Part shown: piece by piece, positions 8,831-17,589 of the stretch | Numbering within the stretch: position 1 is the first letter of the stretch | Layout: each line of letters begins with the position of its first letter | Origin: Bryobacteraceae bacterium | GTDB taxonomy: Bacteria; Acidobacteriota; Terriglobia; Bryobacterales; Bryobacteraceae | Direction: 5' to 3' | Assembly (NCBI GenBank): GCA_030041495.1 | Contig: JASHNT010000131.1 | Span: 46,642-110,641 of the forward strand | DNA: 64,000 nucleotides | Position numbers and translations under genes: made by a program | Notes under the pieces: model-generated | Seen by the model: the letters and a program-made list of their open reading frames with translations, nothing else | The model's database searches: none | Told to the model about the DNA's origin: nothing

Positions 8831-8837
8831 ACGCCCA

Positions 8838-11078
8838 CTACGGCGCACCGCGCAATATGGCGGACCGCAGGGAATCCACCCGTCCCTCGGTGCCGCTGAA
8901 GATATCGGAAGGGAAGCGGCGGTAACGCAGGATTTCGGAGTAGATGGTCGCCGCCTCGTCGAAGTTCAATCCCAGGCCGGCGAGGTATTCCATGCGCAGG
9001 TTGCGATCGCGATTGACAGCCGCGCCGGCGAGCCAGGGCGCGAGATCGTACTTGCGGCCGGCGTAAGTCGCAAAGAGATCCTCGGGAGAATTCATGCCGA
9101 CCTCGGAAAGCGACCGCGGGATCTGGTTGGCGGGATCGCGGTAGCCAAAACGCTGCTCCATCTCATCCAGGTCGATGTGCAAAGGTTCAACCTGACCCAG
9201 GAGCACCATGTCGTGCCCCTGGCCTTGGTACGGGTTGCACCACAAAGTCCCGTTGGGAAAAACTTCGAGGAAGGTCGCAACAGCGCTTTTCACTGCCTCT
9301 GGTGTGGTTTCGAAAAGCTGGATGTACATGGTGACGGAGCCGCCGGGGTTGAGATGCGCCTTCATCGCCTCAAAGAATTCCAGCGTATAGAGATTGGCCG
9401 CGCCTTTGACCCAGGGGTCGAGCGGATCGATGGTGATGCCGTCGAATCGCTCCTTGGTCGTCAACAAAAAGTGGCGGCCGTCGGCAATCTCGACTTGCAC
9501 TTTCGGATTGTGGAGCACATCGAAATTCGGCCCGGTGAAGTACTCTGCGGCAGCGCGGGGAACCAAAGGCTCGATTTCAGCGATGGTTTCGCGCTCCACG
9601 CGAGGGTCGATGGATACCGCGCCCGCGGTGATGCCTGCGCCGCAGCCGATCACCAGCACGGAGCGAGGCTCTGCAACCGTCAGAGTCGTCAAGTGTCCCA
9701 GCATGCGCTGGAGCCGCATATCGCGCGGGACGTTGGAGGCTTGCACCTTGCCGGCGACGTGAAAGGTGACAGCGCCGCTTGAAAACTTGGCGACGGCGAC
9801 CGAAGAATTGCGGCCTTCGGCGGCGTAGACAATGTCGCTTTTGCCTACCCACGTGGCCGCGTAGCGCCCGTAGGCGATCAGCAGTTCGGACATCGGCGGA
9901 ACGGTATAAATCAGCAGCGCGCACAGCGCTGCGGCGGCCGCGACGAGAGCCAGGCGTGTCCAGCGGACCGTGTTCACGATCAGCAACAAGCCCGCCGCGG
10001 TCGACGCCGCGACGAGCAACTGCCCGGCGTGCCGGGAGCCGACACGCGGGATGAGGAGCAGGCTGGTGAGGAGTGCTCCGGCGATCGCGCCGAGGGTGTT
10101 GGCGGAGTAGACGCGCGCCATCAGCTCGCTGGAGTCCCGCTGCCCTGGCGATGCCGCTGCGAGCGCCAGGGGAAAGCTCACGCCCCACAACAGTGTCGGG
10201 GGGAACACGGCCCAGAATGCGCGCGCGAGGTCGAGCTCGAAAGTGAAGCGGATGCTCGAAGCCAGTGACGGATCGATGGGCCAGTAGGGTAAGGAGGCGG
10301 AAAGATTATAGGAGGTCCAGGCGATGGCGAAGGCCAACACAAGCTGGCTCCAACCGAGAGCGGTGCGTGGCGACGAAGATGTCTGGCACAGCGCGGAACC
10401 GAGGGCGCTGCCGAGGCCCAGGCCCGCAAGGAACACGGCCAGGATAATCGCGAGCGCGTAGACGGAGGCTCCGAACAACAGGCCGAGGGCGCGGGTCCAG
10501 AGCGCCTCGGAAGCTAGGGCCGTGAATCCGGAGAGCGCGATGGTGACGTAAACGAGCGAGCTGCCGGAGGCTTGCGTGGAACGTGCGTGCGGTTCAGTTT
10601 GGTTCGGTGGCGCAGCCGGCCGCGGCAGCAAAGCTAGCGCAGCCATGGCCATGTTGGTCGCGACCGCGGCGTAGGTAGCAAAGGATACGTCGTGCACGCG
10701 CAGAAGGTAAAAGCCGGCGGCCAGCGATCCGAGTACCGCTCCGGCGATGTTGGCTGCATACAAGGCCCCAAGATGCGCGGGTTCCTCAAGGCAACGCGAC
10801 AGAGCCGGAAGGGTCGCGCCCATCAGCAGAGTGGGAGGAACAAGCACCGCTACGGCGATTCCGGTGCTATGCACGATCGGCATCAACAGCAGGACCAACA
10901 ATCCCAGAATGCCGATGCTCAGCTCGATGGAAGCGTAGACGCTGAGAGCAGGAAAGCGAGGCGGAAGGCTCGGCACCAGCAGACTGCCCAGGCACATTCC
11001 GCCCATGAAGGTGGCCAGCAGGATGCCGAGCGAAACCGCGGTTGAGCCGATCACCAGCTCCAGAAGCTGGAACCACAC
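8838..11078 (-). CDS. Membrane transporter / spermidine-synthase-like fusion protein
   Basis: A 746-residue protein from GTG 11078. The first 430 residues are mostly membrane helices (about a dozen, e.g. LGILLATFMGGMCLGSLLVP). The C-terminal part is a spermidine-synthase-like Rossmann domain: VLVIGCGAGITAG near 470, then AEIEPLV and ITIDPLDPWVKGAANLYTLEFFE. These fused proteins are widespread in soil bacteria and mostly unstudied. The frame stays open upstream to 11168 and reads LAFLLPLACGSGIAALIYE, the expected first helix, but no ATG, GTG or TTG occurs there; an ATA at 11159 precedes RPRTSRLAF. The true gene is likely 27 codons longer than annotated. Confidence 0.8.
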   Translation of the reverse strand: MWFQLLELVIGSTAVSLGILLATFMGGMCLGSLLVPSLPPRFPALSVYASIELSIGILGLLVLLLMPIVHSTGIAVAVLVPPTLLMGATLPALSRCLEEPAHLGALYAANIAGAVLGSLAAGFYLLRVHDVSFATYAAVATNMAMAALALLPRPAAPPNQTEPHARSTQASGSSLVYVTIALSGFTALASEALWTRALGLLFGASVYALAIILAVFLAGLGLGSALGSALCQTSSSPRTALGWSQLVLAFAIAWTSYNLSASLPYWPIDPSLASSIRFTFELDLARAFWAVFPPTLLWGVSFPLALAAASPGQRDSSELMARVYSANTLGAIAGALLTSLLLIPRVGSRHAGQLLVAASTAAGLLLIVNTVRWTRLALVAAAAALCALLIYTVPPMSELLIAYGRYAATWVGKSDIVYAAEGRNSSVAVAKFSSGAVTFHVAGKVQASNVPRDMRLQRMLGHLTTLTVAEPRSVLVIGCGAGITAGAVSIDPRVERETIAEIEPLVPRAAAEYFTGPNFDVLHNPKVQVEIADGRHFLLTTKERFDGITIDPLDPWVKGAANLYTLEFFEAMKAHLNPGGSVTMYIQLFETTPEAVKSAVATFLEVFPNGTLWCNPYQGQGHDMVLLGQVEPLHIDLDEMEQRFGYRDPANQIPRSLSEVGMNSPEDLFATYAGRKYDLAPWLAGAAVNRDRNLRMEYLAGLGLNFDEAATIYSEILRYRRFPSDIFSGTEGRVDSLRSAILRGAP

Positions 11079-11168
11079 CAGCTCATAGATGAGTGCGGCG
11101 ATGCCGCTTCCGCAGGCAAGCGGAAGCAGGAAGGCAAGTCTACTGGTTCGCGGTCTTATTTCGTCGTC

Positions 11169-12296
11169 TTACTTCTTCTGCTGGGCGGCTTTCTGTTCCT
11201 CGCGGCGCGCGCCCACCAGCATGCCGGTCATGGCGTAGTTGCCTTCGTGGCAAGCGGAGTCGAAGATCTGGTGGCGGTCGGAGGGAGCGCGGCCATATTC
11301 GATCCGTGCCGTCCAGGGGCGAGTCCAGGTCTTGGGATCGTCGAAGGTCACATCCCGGCGCAGAGTGTGCGCGTCGATGCGAGTGAAGCGCTCGGTCATC
11401 TTAAAAGAATCCGGGTCGGCGCCGCGGTAGCCCTGCTCAAAATTGGTGGTCTCAACGACCAGGGTGTTGCCTTCCCAGTGACCGGTCGAATCGCCCAGGT
11501 ACAGCTTGATGTTCGCCGGCAGGTGCGGGCGGTTATCGATGTAGACCACTCGATTGCCTCCGCCGGCGTGATCGTCTTCCATGTAAATACCCACGGTCCT
11601 GGGCGACTGCACGATCTGGAACACGGTGCCTTGCGCGAACAGAGTATTGTCAGGCATGAAGGTCGCTTGCACGCCGAGGCAGCGCGGATTCTGCGCTAGC
11701 GTCTCGGGATTGTCGTTAGCGTCGGGTCCGAGGCCCGGAACTGCGCCGCGTCCGCGGCCACCTCCGGCTCCGCGCCCGCCTCCGCCTCCACCAAAGAAGC
11801 CACGTCCGCCACGAGCTCCCGGAACCAGCGGTGGGAGCCTGCCATCCGGCGGATCGATGATGAGTGAGGTGCGCCGGCCGGTCTTCAGCACCGAATTGAA
11901 GACGGCATTATAGGCTCCGTTGACGTCCTGCTCCGCATTCCCGGAGCGGGCGTTGCGGCCGGGATCGACGGACTTGGCTTTATCCGCGGCGGCGATTTCT
12001 TCATCGGTCAGGAATTCCTTGTTGGCGTTGGCAGCGGAGCGTTCCAGAGGAATGTTCGCTTCCAACTCCCAGGTACCTTGCAAATCGGGTTCGCCCCAGG
12101 GCGTGCGCGGCGCGGGGCCCGGCTTGGCTTCTTCAGCCTTTTTCGTGGAAGTAGCAGCCGGAGTTTTGGGAGTCGACGATTTCGATGCGGGCGCCTGTCC
12201 GGACATGCTGAGGGCCGCAGCCAGCACCAGCGCTACCACGCCTGCGGCTACACTCATGGAAACAATTGCCTGGTGGGGCGACTCTGGTTTGCGCAT
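11169..12296 (-). CDS. Secreted acidobacterial family protein (paralog 2, Gly-rich insert)
   Basis: A 375-residue paralog of the 3398 protein. It begins with a membrane/signal segment (VAAGVVALVLAAALSMSG), then a Ser/Thr/Pro/Ala linker, PWGEPDLQGTWELEANIP, DPPDGRLPPL, GHWEGNTLVVETTNFEQ, RFTRIDAHTLRRDVTF, DPKTWTRPW and CHEGNYAMTGMLVGARR. It carries a glycine/arginine-rich insert of about 35 residues around residue 175 (GGGGGGRGAGGGRGRG) that the other copies lack, probably a surface loop. It is transcribed away from paralog 3, with a 153-base shared promoter region, and the synthase-like gene follows directly downstream. Confidence 0.75.
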   Translation of the reverse strand: MRKPESPHQAIVSMSVAAGVVALVLAAALSMSGQAPASKSSTPKTPAATSTKKAEEAKPGPAPRTPWGEPDLQGTWELEANIPLERSAANANKEFLTDEEIAAADKAKSVDPGRNARSGNAEQDVNGAYNAVFNSVLKTGRRTSLIIDPPDGRLPPLVPGARGGRGFFGGGGGGRGAGGGRGRGAVPGLGPDANDNPETLAQNPRCLGVQATFMPDNTLFAQGTVFQIVQSPRTVGIYMEDDHAGGGNRVVYIDNRPHLPANIKLYLGDSTGHWEGNTLVVETTNFEQGYRGADPDSFKMTERFTRIDAHTLRRDVTFDDPKTWTRPWTARIEYGRAPSDRHQIFDSACHEGNYAMTGMLVGARREEQKAAQQKK

Positions 12297-12356
12297 GCTA
12301 CACCTTTCCCGATTCCAGCGAAGAGGATACCACTGCGCGATACATTCGTCAAACGA

Positions 12357-12386
12357 TTGACATTCCCGCCAGCGCGTGTGTAAATA
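12357..12386 (+). promoter_or_regulatory. Candidate sigma-70 promoter for the 12450 gene
   Basis: Perfect -35 box TTGACA at 12357-12362 and a weak -10 TAAATA at 12381-12386, 18 bases apart, in the region between the divergent genes starting at 12296 (minus) and 12450 (plus). The -10 matches the consensus poorly, so this is only a candidate. Confidence 0.4.
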
Positions 12387-12449
12387 ATTGTTTGCTCCCG
12401 CGCTTAGGCCCTTGAGGGGGCCTTCGCGCGAACAAGAAGAGGTTCGAAC

Positions 12450-13481
12450 ATGCGTTCATGGCGTAAGGGCTGGCGGAGAGGATGGTTGGTCGCTGCCGCT
12501 ACGATTACTCTGACAGCGGGACTGGTGACATGGGCCGTGGCGCAGAGTCCGGGGCGTGCTCCCGCGGCGAAGGCCGCCGTGGTGAGTACGGGCGTCGCGA
12601 GAATCGCGGGCAAGCCGGATTTCAGCGGAATCTGGGAAGCCAACAACACGGCGAATTGGGATCTGCTGACGCATGAATCGCGACCCATGGTAGGGCAGCC
12701 GGGAATTACTCCAGGCACACAGGTGCTGGCCGCGCCGGTGGTGGCGCTGGGATCGATCGGCTGGGTTCCTCCAGGATTGGGAGTCGTCGATGGCAACGAC
12801 ATTCCGTATCTGCCGTGGGCCGCGGCTCGCAAGAAAGAGAATCAGGAGCACTGGCTGGATCGCGATCCGGAAACCAAGTGCTTCCAGCCCGGCATTCCCC
12901 GCGGCATGTACATGCCGTTTCCGTTCCAGATCATCGAGAGCAATACCAAGGTGCAGATGATCTACGAATACGCCGACGCGCAGCGCACCATCCATCTGAA
13001 CAAGATGGAAGATTATCCGAACACCGCCTGGATGGGTTACTCGGTGGGTCATTGGGAAGGCGACACGCTGGTGACCGAGGTGACCGACTTCAACGACGCC
13101 ACCTGGTTCGATCGCGCGGGCGATTTTCATAGCGATGCGATGACCGTGTCGGAGCGCTTCACTCCGGATGGTCCCAACGTGATCCGCTACACCGCGACCA
13201 TCACCGATCCGCAGGTTTTTTCGCGGCCCTGGACCATCCGCATGCCGCTGTACCGGCACCTGGAGCAAAACGCGCAGCTTATGGAGTTCCGCTGCGTGCC
13301 GATGGTGGAAGAGACCATGTACGGCCATTTGCGCAAGAACCAGTTGGTGAAGCACTGGGAAGGCGCCACGATGAATGTCGATATCACGCGCAAAATTCCG
13401 CCCGGTGATTCGGTGTTTGAGCGCTACGTTTCGGGCAATCCGCCCGCTGGCGCGACAGGCGGGGGCGCGACAAAACAGTAG
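12450..13481 (+). CDS. Secreted acidobacterial family protein (paralog 3)
   Basis: A 343-residue paralog with a twin-arginine-like head (SWRKGWRRGWLV) and a hydrophobic segment ending WAVAQS. Landmarks: GKPDFSGIWEANNTANWD, KCFQPGIPRGMYMPFPFQIIES, YSVGHWEGDTLVTEVTDFND, ERFTPDGPNVIRYTATITDP and SRPWTIRMPLYRH. It has the KCFQPGIPRxxYxPxP block in place of the DPPDGR block of paralogs 1 and 2, so it belongs to a second subtype. The ribosome site AAGAGG precedes ATG 12450. A DUF6152 gene follows after 15 bases, almost certainly in the same transcript. Confidence 0.75.
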   Translation: MRSWRKGWRRGWLVAAATITLTAGLVTWAVAQSPGRAPAAKAAVVSTGVARIAGKPDFSGIWEANNTANWDLLTHESRPMVGQPGITPGTQVLAAPVVALGSIGWVPPGLGVVDGNDIPYLPWAAARKKENQEHWLDRDPETKCFQPGIPRGMYMPFPFQIIESNTKVQMIYEYADAQRTIHLNKMEDYPNTAWMGYSVGHWEGDTLVTEVTDFNDATWFDRAGDFHSDAMTVSERFTPDGPNVIRYTATITDPQVFSRPWTIRMPLYRHLEQNAQLMEFRCVPMVEETMYGHLRKNQLVKHWEGATMNVDITRKIPPGDSVFERYVSGNPPAGATGGGATKQ

Positions 13482-13496
13482 CTTGGAGGGTGTGAG

Positions 13497-13973
13497 ATGA
13501 TGAGGTTTCGGGAGGTCAGTATCGTGAGAGCCAAGTTCACATTGGGAGCCATTCTTGTTGCAGGGATCACGGTGCTCTTATCGCCCACATTGCTCAAGGC
13601 GCATCACGCCTTCGCGGCGGAGTTCGACGCCAACAAACCGATCACCTTCAAGGATGCCGTGGTCACCAAAGTGGAATTGATCAATCCGCACAGTTGGATT
13701 CACGTGGACGTGAAGATGCCCGACGGCAGCGTCGAGAATTGGGCCATCGAAGCGGGCAGCCCGAACATCCTGCTGCGCCGCGGCATCACAAAGAATACCC
13801 TGAAGGTCGGACAGAAGATTGAGGTGGAAGGGTACCAGTCCAAGGACGGTTCCCATCGCGCCAACGGCCGCGACCTCAAGCTGCCTAACGGGCAGCAACT
13901 GTTCCTCGGCTCCTCGGGCCCGGACGCCGATCCTTACGAGGTTGCCCGCCCAGGCGTCGACACAAAGAAGTAG
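13497..13973 (+). CDS. DUF6152 family exported protein
   Basis: A 158-residue protein matching the DUF6152 pattern: signal peptide (LGAILVAGITVLLSPTLLKA) then HHAFAAEFDANKPITFKDAV, VELINPHSWIHVDV, WAIEAGSPNILLRRGI, VGQKIEVEGYQSKDGSHRANGRD. The shape suggests an OB-fold-like small barrel, possibly metal binding through the HH at the mature N-terminus. The function is unknown. GGAGG lies 7 bases before the first ATG (13497). It is coupled to paralog 3 upstream and faces paralog 4, consistent with the two families working together. Confidence 0.8.
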   Translation: MMRFREVSIVRAKFTLGAILVAGITVLLSPTLLKAHHAFAAEFDANKPITFKDAVVTKVELINPHSWIHVDVKMPDGSVENWAIEAGSPNILLRRGITKNTLKVGQKIEVEGYQSKDGSHRANGRDLKLPNGQQLFLGSSGPDADPYEVARPGVDTKK

Positions 13974-14005
13974 CCCGCGAAACTGAGCCTTTACTTCCCA
14001 ACGCT

Positions 14006-14857
14006 TCACTTCCCAACGAGGTGGGCGTCGGACTTTTCGTTCTCGTTGCAGATGAACTCGATCAGATCCGTATCCGGCATCAGCCGGTGATTCACGCGCA
14101 CTGTAAAAGGCTTGGTATAGGTTTTGGGATCGTCGATAGTGACGTCGGTTTCGAGAGTGCCGTAATTTAGCCGGCGCACGCGCTCGATCATTTTGCCTGC
14201 GTTCGTCATAGGACTGCCGTCGATGTCCAACCAGACATCGTCTCGGAAGCCGGTGGTTTCCACCACCAAAGTATCGCCATCCCAGTGTCCCACTGAGTAA
14301 CCGTACCACCACGGCTCGACGTCGGCGGGAGGCAGGGCGCGGCCGTCCATGAAGATCTGCCGCACTCCGCCTTGCGCTTCGTAAAGCATCACGATCAGCT
14401 TGGAGGTCTGGATGATCTTTCGCGGCTGCGGATGCATGTGGAGCTGCATCAGGCCCAGCGGAAGGCAATGTGCGTCGGGATTATCCTTGCTGTTTTGGTC
14501 CTTCCGCGCCTTCAACAAATCCGCGGCCCAAGGGCGCAGAGGCAAGCCGTCTGGAAAGCCACGGCCGATGTTCTGAAACGTCGCCAGCGGCGGACCGTCC
14601 GAAGGCGGAGGGGGTGGCGCGGGCGCGTCCGCGCCTCTTCCTGGTCCGCCGCGTCCTCCCGGTGGACGCACTAGCTCCCAGGTCCCGGAAAGATCCGGAT
14701 GGCCGTCGGCGGCGCGCGGAGCCGGAGCCGTGAGGTCCGGCTTGCCATCGGGAGTTTTGGGAACTCCCGTCGGATAAGAGGGCCACTGCGCGAATAACAT
14801 TGCGCTGCCTGCGGCCAGGGTGCCGGCGGTCAAGATTACACTGAACCAGATTCTCAT
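14006..14857 (-). CDS. Secreted acidobacterial family protein (paralog 4)
   Basis: A 283-residue paralog with signal peptide (ILTAGTLAAGSAMLFAQ). Landmarks: DGHPDLSGTWELVRPP, HCLPLGLMQLHMHPQPRKIIQ, YSVGHWDGDTLVVETTGFRDD, VRRLNYGTLETDVTIDDPKTYTKPFTV and IEFICNENEKSDAHLVGK. It is the shortest copy and belongs with paralog 3 by its CxPxG block. A run of Pro/Gly and acidic residues sits at 65-95. It converges with the DUF6152 gene, and an 11-base direct repeat (ACTTCCCAACG) straddles its stop codon region. Confidence 0.75.
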   Translation of the reverse strand: MRIWFSVILTAGTLAAGSAMLFAQWPSYPTGVPKTPDGKPDLTAPAPRAADGHPDLSGTWELVRPPGGRGGPGRGADAPAPPPPPSDGPPLATFQNIGRGFPDGLPLRPWAADLLKARKDQNSKDNPDAHCLPLGLMQLHMHPQPRKIIQTSKLIVMLYEAQGGVRQIFMDGRALPPADVEPWWYGYSVGHWDGDTLVVETTGFRDDVWLDIDGSPMTNAGKMIERVRRLNYGTLETDVTIDDPKTYTKPFTVRVNHRLMPDTDLIEFICNENEKSDAHLVGK

Positions 14858-14934
14858 TCTGTCTATGCGTCCTAATCCGTAAACAAATTTCTACCAGCTT
14901 ACCTCGACTCCTGACAGCGGGTGAAGTCTGTCCC

Positions 14935-16740
14935 TTACCGCGACCCCAGCCGGTCCAATATCTCGCGGGCAGCATCCAGGTCCGGACGAAGGCGGAGGGC
15001 CGATTGATATTCCGCAATCGCGTTGGGGAGTTCGCCGGGCAGTTGCAACAGGACGTTCCCGAGATTGAAGTGCGCCTCGGCGGCGGAGGGATCAAGGCGC
15101 AGCGCGGTGCGGTATTCGGCGGCAGCGTCGGCGAAGCGGCCCGCGGTTGCGAGCGCGTTGCCTAATCCCAGGTGGGCCTGCACCATGTCGGGCTGTACGC
15201 GGAGCGCAGCCCGGAATTCAGTTTCCGCATCCGCCCGGCGATCCGGCATGTGGAGCAGAGCATTGCCCAGGTTGCTATGGGCTTGCGCGTAGCCGGGCTT
15301 GAGGCGCAGCGCGGTTTCGTATTCCGAGATGGCTCGCGGCGCCAGCGACGGGTCGTGCGCCGACATGAGCGCCGCGCCCAGGTTGAAGTGAGCCTCCGGG
15401 TAGCCGGGCTCGATGCGAATGGCGTCCTCGTATTCCGCGACTGCGTCGTCCAGCCGGCCGGGCATACCGACGAGAATCGAACCCAGGTTATTGTGAGCGA
15501 GCCAGCTTTCGGGGTTGCGCGCGAGCGTGGCGCGGTAGAGCGTCTCTGAATCGGCGTAGTTAGCGGATTGGCGAAACGTCATCAAACCCAGACTCGCGGC
15601 CAAAACCACCGGTGCAATCGTGCGGAGCTGCGGAGCATGGATTTTCTGGATTCCCAAAGTCAACACGGAAACAAGAGGGACGATAATTCCGAGCGTCGCC
15701 AGATATTGAAAATGGTCGGCGACGTAGGAGTAACGGAAAGGGTAGACGTTGAGAAAGCCCAGGGCGGGGAACAGCGTGCCGGAGAAGATCAAGAAAGCAG
15801 CCAAAGGTCCACGCCTCTTGCGGGCTAGAATCGCGAGTGCGGTAGCAACGGCCAACACAGAGGCGGGGAACAGCCACTGCCATGCTTGTGCGGGATCGAG
15901 CCTCCATCGCGGATAGGAAAAAGTCAGACCGGCGGGCCACACGATCTTGCCGGCATAAAACCAGAGAGCCCGGCCGGCCAGAAGAATGCGCTGCTCCACG
16001 CTCAGCGCGAATTCGACGCCTTGTGCTCCGATGTATCGCCGCTCAACCCACGCCGTGAGAAGGCCTGCAGGAATGGAGACGGCGAAGAAAGGCGCCAGCG
16101 GAAGGACATCCTGTTTGAAGCGAAGGAGCCCTCGCTTCCACCACAGGATCACCAGCAGCACGGCGGGGAGGGTTGCTGCCGTGGTCTTCGACAGAAGTGC
16201 GAGGACGAAGAGCGCGAAAGCTTGCCACCTGGTTCGCCGGCCGTGCGTCTCGTCATAGCGCAGATACAAAAGCGCGGAGCCCAGCACGAAAACAGCGGAA
16301 AGAGTGCTTTTTTGTTCCGAAATCCACGCCACGGCTTCGACGCAAACAGGGTGCAGAGCGAAGACGAAGCCCGACAGAGTCGCGCCAGGCAGTTTGAGCT
16401 CGCGCGCAATCAAGACCACCAGGAAAGCCGAGCCCGCGTGCAGCGTGACGTTGAGCAGATGATAGGGCAGAACGGCGCTGCCCCACAGTTGATGCTCCAG
16501 CCAGAAAGCGCTGTGCAGGAGCGGGTAGTATTGCGCCGTAGCGCCGAGATCGAACCAAATGCGCCATAGGCCGTGCAGCGACTGCATCGCCGGCGGAGTC
16601 ACGTGTTGATCGTCGTCCCAGAGAAGAGTGCCTTGAAGAGCCGGTAAGTAGGCCGCTAAAGCTGTAAGGAAAAGGAAGGCGGCGAGCGCCGCATCGCTCA
16701 GCCCGGATGTTGGGTTTTTCGGCGGCTGCTTTTTCGCCAT
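14935..16740 (-). CDS. TMTC-like membrane protein with TPR repeats
   Basis: A 601-residue protein. From ATG 16740 (MAKKQPPKNP) it has about ten membrane helices, with GTLLWDDDQHV in the first loop (Asp-Asp, as in GT-C glycosyltransferases) and HALHPVCVEAVAWISEQ-like features (FALHPVCVEAVAW). Residues 420-601 form at least five TPR units (DAVAEYEDAIRIEPGYPEAHFNLGAAL and similar). The layout matches the bacterial relatives of TMTC O-mannosyltransferases, suggesting transfer of a lipid-linked sugar to extracytoplasmic protein. Donor and target are unknown. The frame is open to 16950, but the extra residues are low-quality sequence overlapping the cdaA region. Confidence 0.78.
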   Translation of the reverse strand: MAKKQPPKNPTSGLSDAALAAFLFLTALAAYLPALQGTLLWDDDQHVTPPAMQSLHGLWRIWFDLGATAQYYPLLHSAFWLEHQLWGSAVLPYHLLNVTLHAGSAFLVVLIARELKLPGATLSGFVFALHPVCVEAVAWISEQKSTLSAVFVLGSALLYLRYDETHGRRTRWQAFALFVLALLSKTTAATLPAVLLVILWWKRGLLRFKQDVLPLAPFFAVSIPAGLLTAWVERRYIGAQGVEFALSVEQRILLAGRALWFYAGKIVWPAGLTFSYPRWRLDPAQAWQWLFPASVLAVATALAILARKRRGPLAAFLIFSGTLFPALGFLNVYPFRYSYVADHFQYLATLGIIVPLVSVLTLGIQKIHAPQLRTIAPVVLAASLGLMTFRQSANYADSETLYRATLARNPESWLAHNNLGSILVGMPGRLDDAVAEYEDAIRIEPGYPEAHFNLGAALMSAHDPSLAPRAISEYETALRLKPGYAQAHSNLGNALLHMPDRRADAETEFRAALRVQPDMVQAHLGLGNALATAGRFADAAAEYRTALRLDPSAAEAHFNLGNVLLQLPGELPNAIAEYQSALRLRPDLDAAREILDRLGSR

Positions 16741-16761
16741 AGAGCAATCATACTGGTTACA

Positions 16762-17589
16762 GTGCCGCAGTTTTTCCAATTTTTGCAGCCAGTGATCCCG
16801 AAGCTCACGGTTACCGCGGTAATCGACATTCTGGCGGTCGCTGTGTTGATTTACAACTTCTTCCTGATGGTAAGGGGCCGCCGCGCGGCGCACGTGTTGA
16901 GTGGAATCTGGGTGTTGGTCTTCGCCTATCTGGTGGCCGTGTGGGCGCACCTGGAACTATTGCGCTCCGTACTGGCGGCCATGGCGCCGTACACCGCGAT
17001 CGCGCTGATCGTCATGTTTCAGGCCGAAATCCGGCGCATGCTGGCGCGCATCGGACGCGTCCGCTGGCTCGGACTCGGCGGCCAACTCGAGCGCCGCGAA
17101 GTGGTCGATGACATCTTACTCGCCGTGCGGCAAATGGCAGAGGAAAAAAGAGGCGCGCTGATCGTGATCGAGCGCGACATCGGGCTTAGAACGTTTATCG
17201 AAAGTGGCGTGGCGCTCGATGCACGGGTCTCGCGCGACCTGCTGTGCTCCATCTTCCATCCCGGCGGCGAGATGCATGACGGCGCGGTCATCGTACAGGG
17301 AGACCGCGTGGCGGCAGCGGCCTGCTTCCTGCCGCTGACCACCAACCCGCAGCTTTCGCGGCGGCTGGGCACCCGGCATCGCGCCGCCATCGGTGTCACC
17401 GAGGAAACCGACGCGCTGGCGATCGTCGTATCGGAGGAGACGGGACAGATTTCGGTGGCTTCGCGCGGGGATTTGGAATCGAATGTTACCATCGAGCGGG
17501 TTCAGGCTTGGCTGACCCAGCAAACTTCCAGCCTTCTGGCGGAAGAAAACGGCGCTTCGAATGAGGAATTCAAGCGGGTGCAATCGTGA
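16762..17589 (+). CDS. cdaA: Diadenylate cyclase CdaA
   Basis: A 275-residue protein with GTG start. It has three N-terminal helices (about residues 18-37, 44-64, 66-85) and a DAC/DisA_N domain. The catalytic signatures are present: DGA at 173-175 (GEMHDGAVIV) and RHR at 205-207 (LGTRHRAAIGVTEETDA). It makes c-di-AMP from two ATP at the membrane. The next genes are a YbbR/CdaR-like regulator (4-base overlap) and glmM, the standard c-di-AMP operon of Firmicutes, here in a Gram-negative-type genome. Confidence 0.95.
   Translation: MPQFFQFLQPVIPKLTVTAVIDILAVAVLIYNFFLMVRGRRAAHVLSGIWVLVFAYLVAVWAHLELLRSVLAAMAPYTAIALIVMFQAEIRRMLARIGRVRWLGLGGQLERREVVDDILLAVRQMAEEKRGALIVIERDIGLRTFIESGVALDARVSRDLLCSIFHPGGEMHDGAVIVQGDRVAAAACFLPLTTNPQLSRRLGTRHRAAIGVTEETDALAIVVSEETGQISVASRGDLESNVTIERVQAWLTQQTSSLLAEENGASNEEFKRVQS

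Noticed and set aside
13987..14019. Direct repeat ACTTCCCAACG at the end of the 14006 gene
   Set aside because: Two 11-base copies 4 bases apart look like a local slippage duplication and do not form part of a larger array.
14741..16950. N-terminal extension of the TMTC-like protein to 16950
   Set aside because: The added 70 residues are His/Gln/Arg-rich and overlap the start of cdaA; MAKKQPP from 16740 is a normal start.
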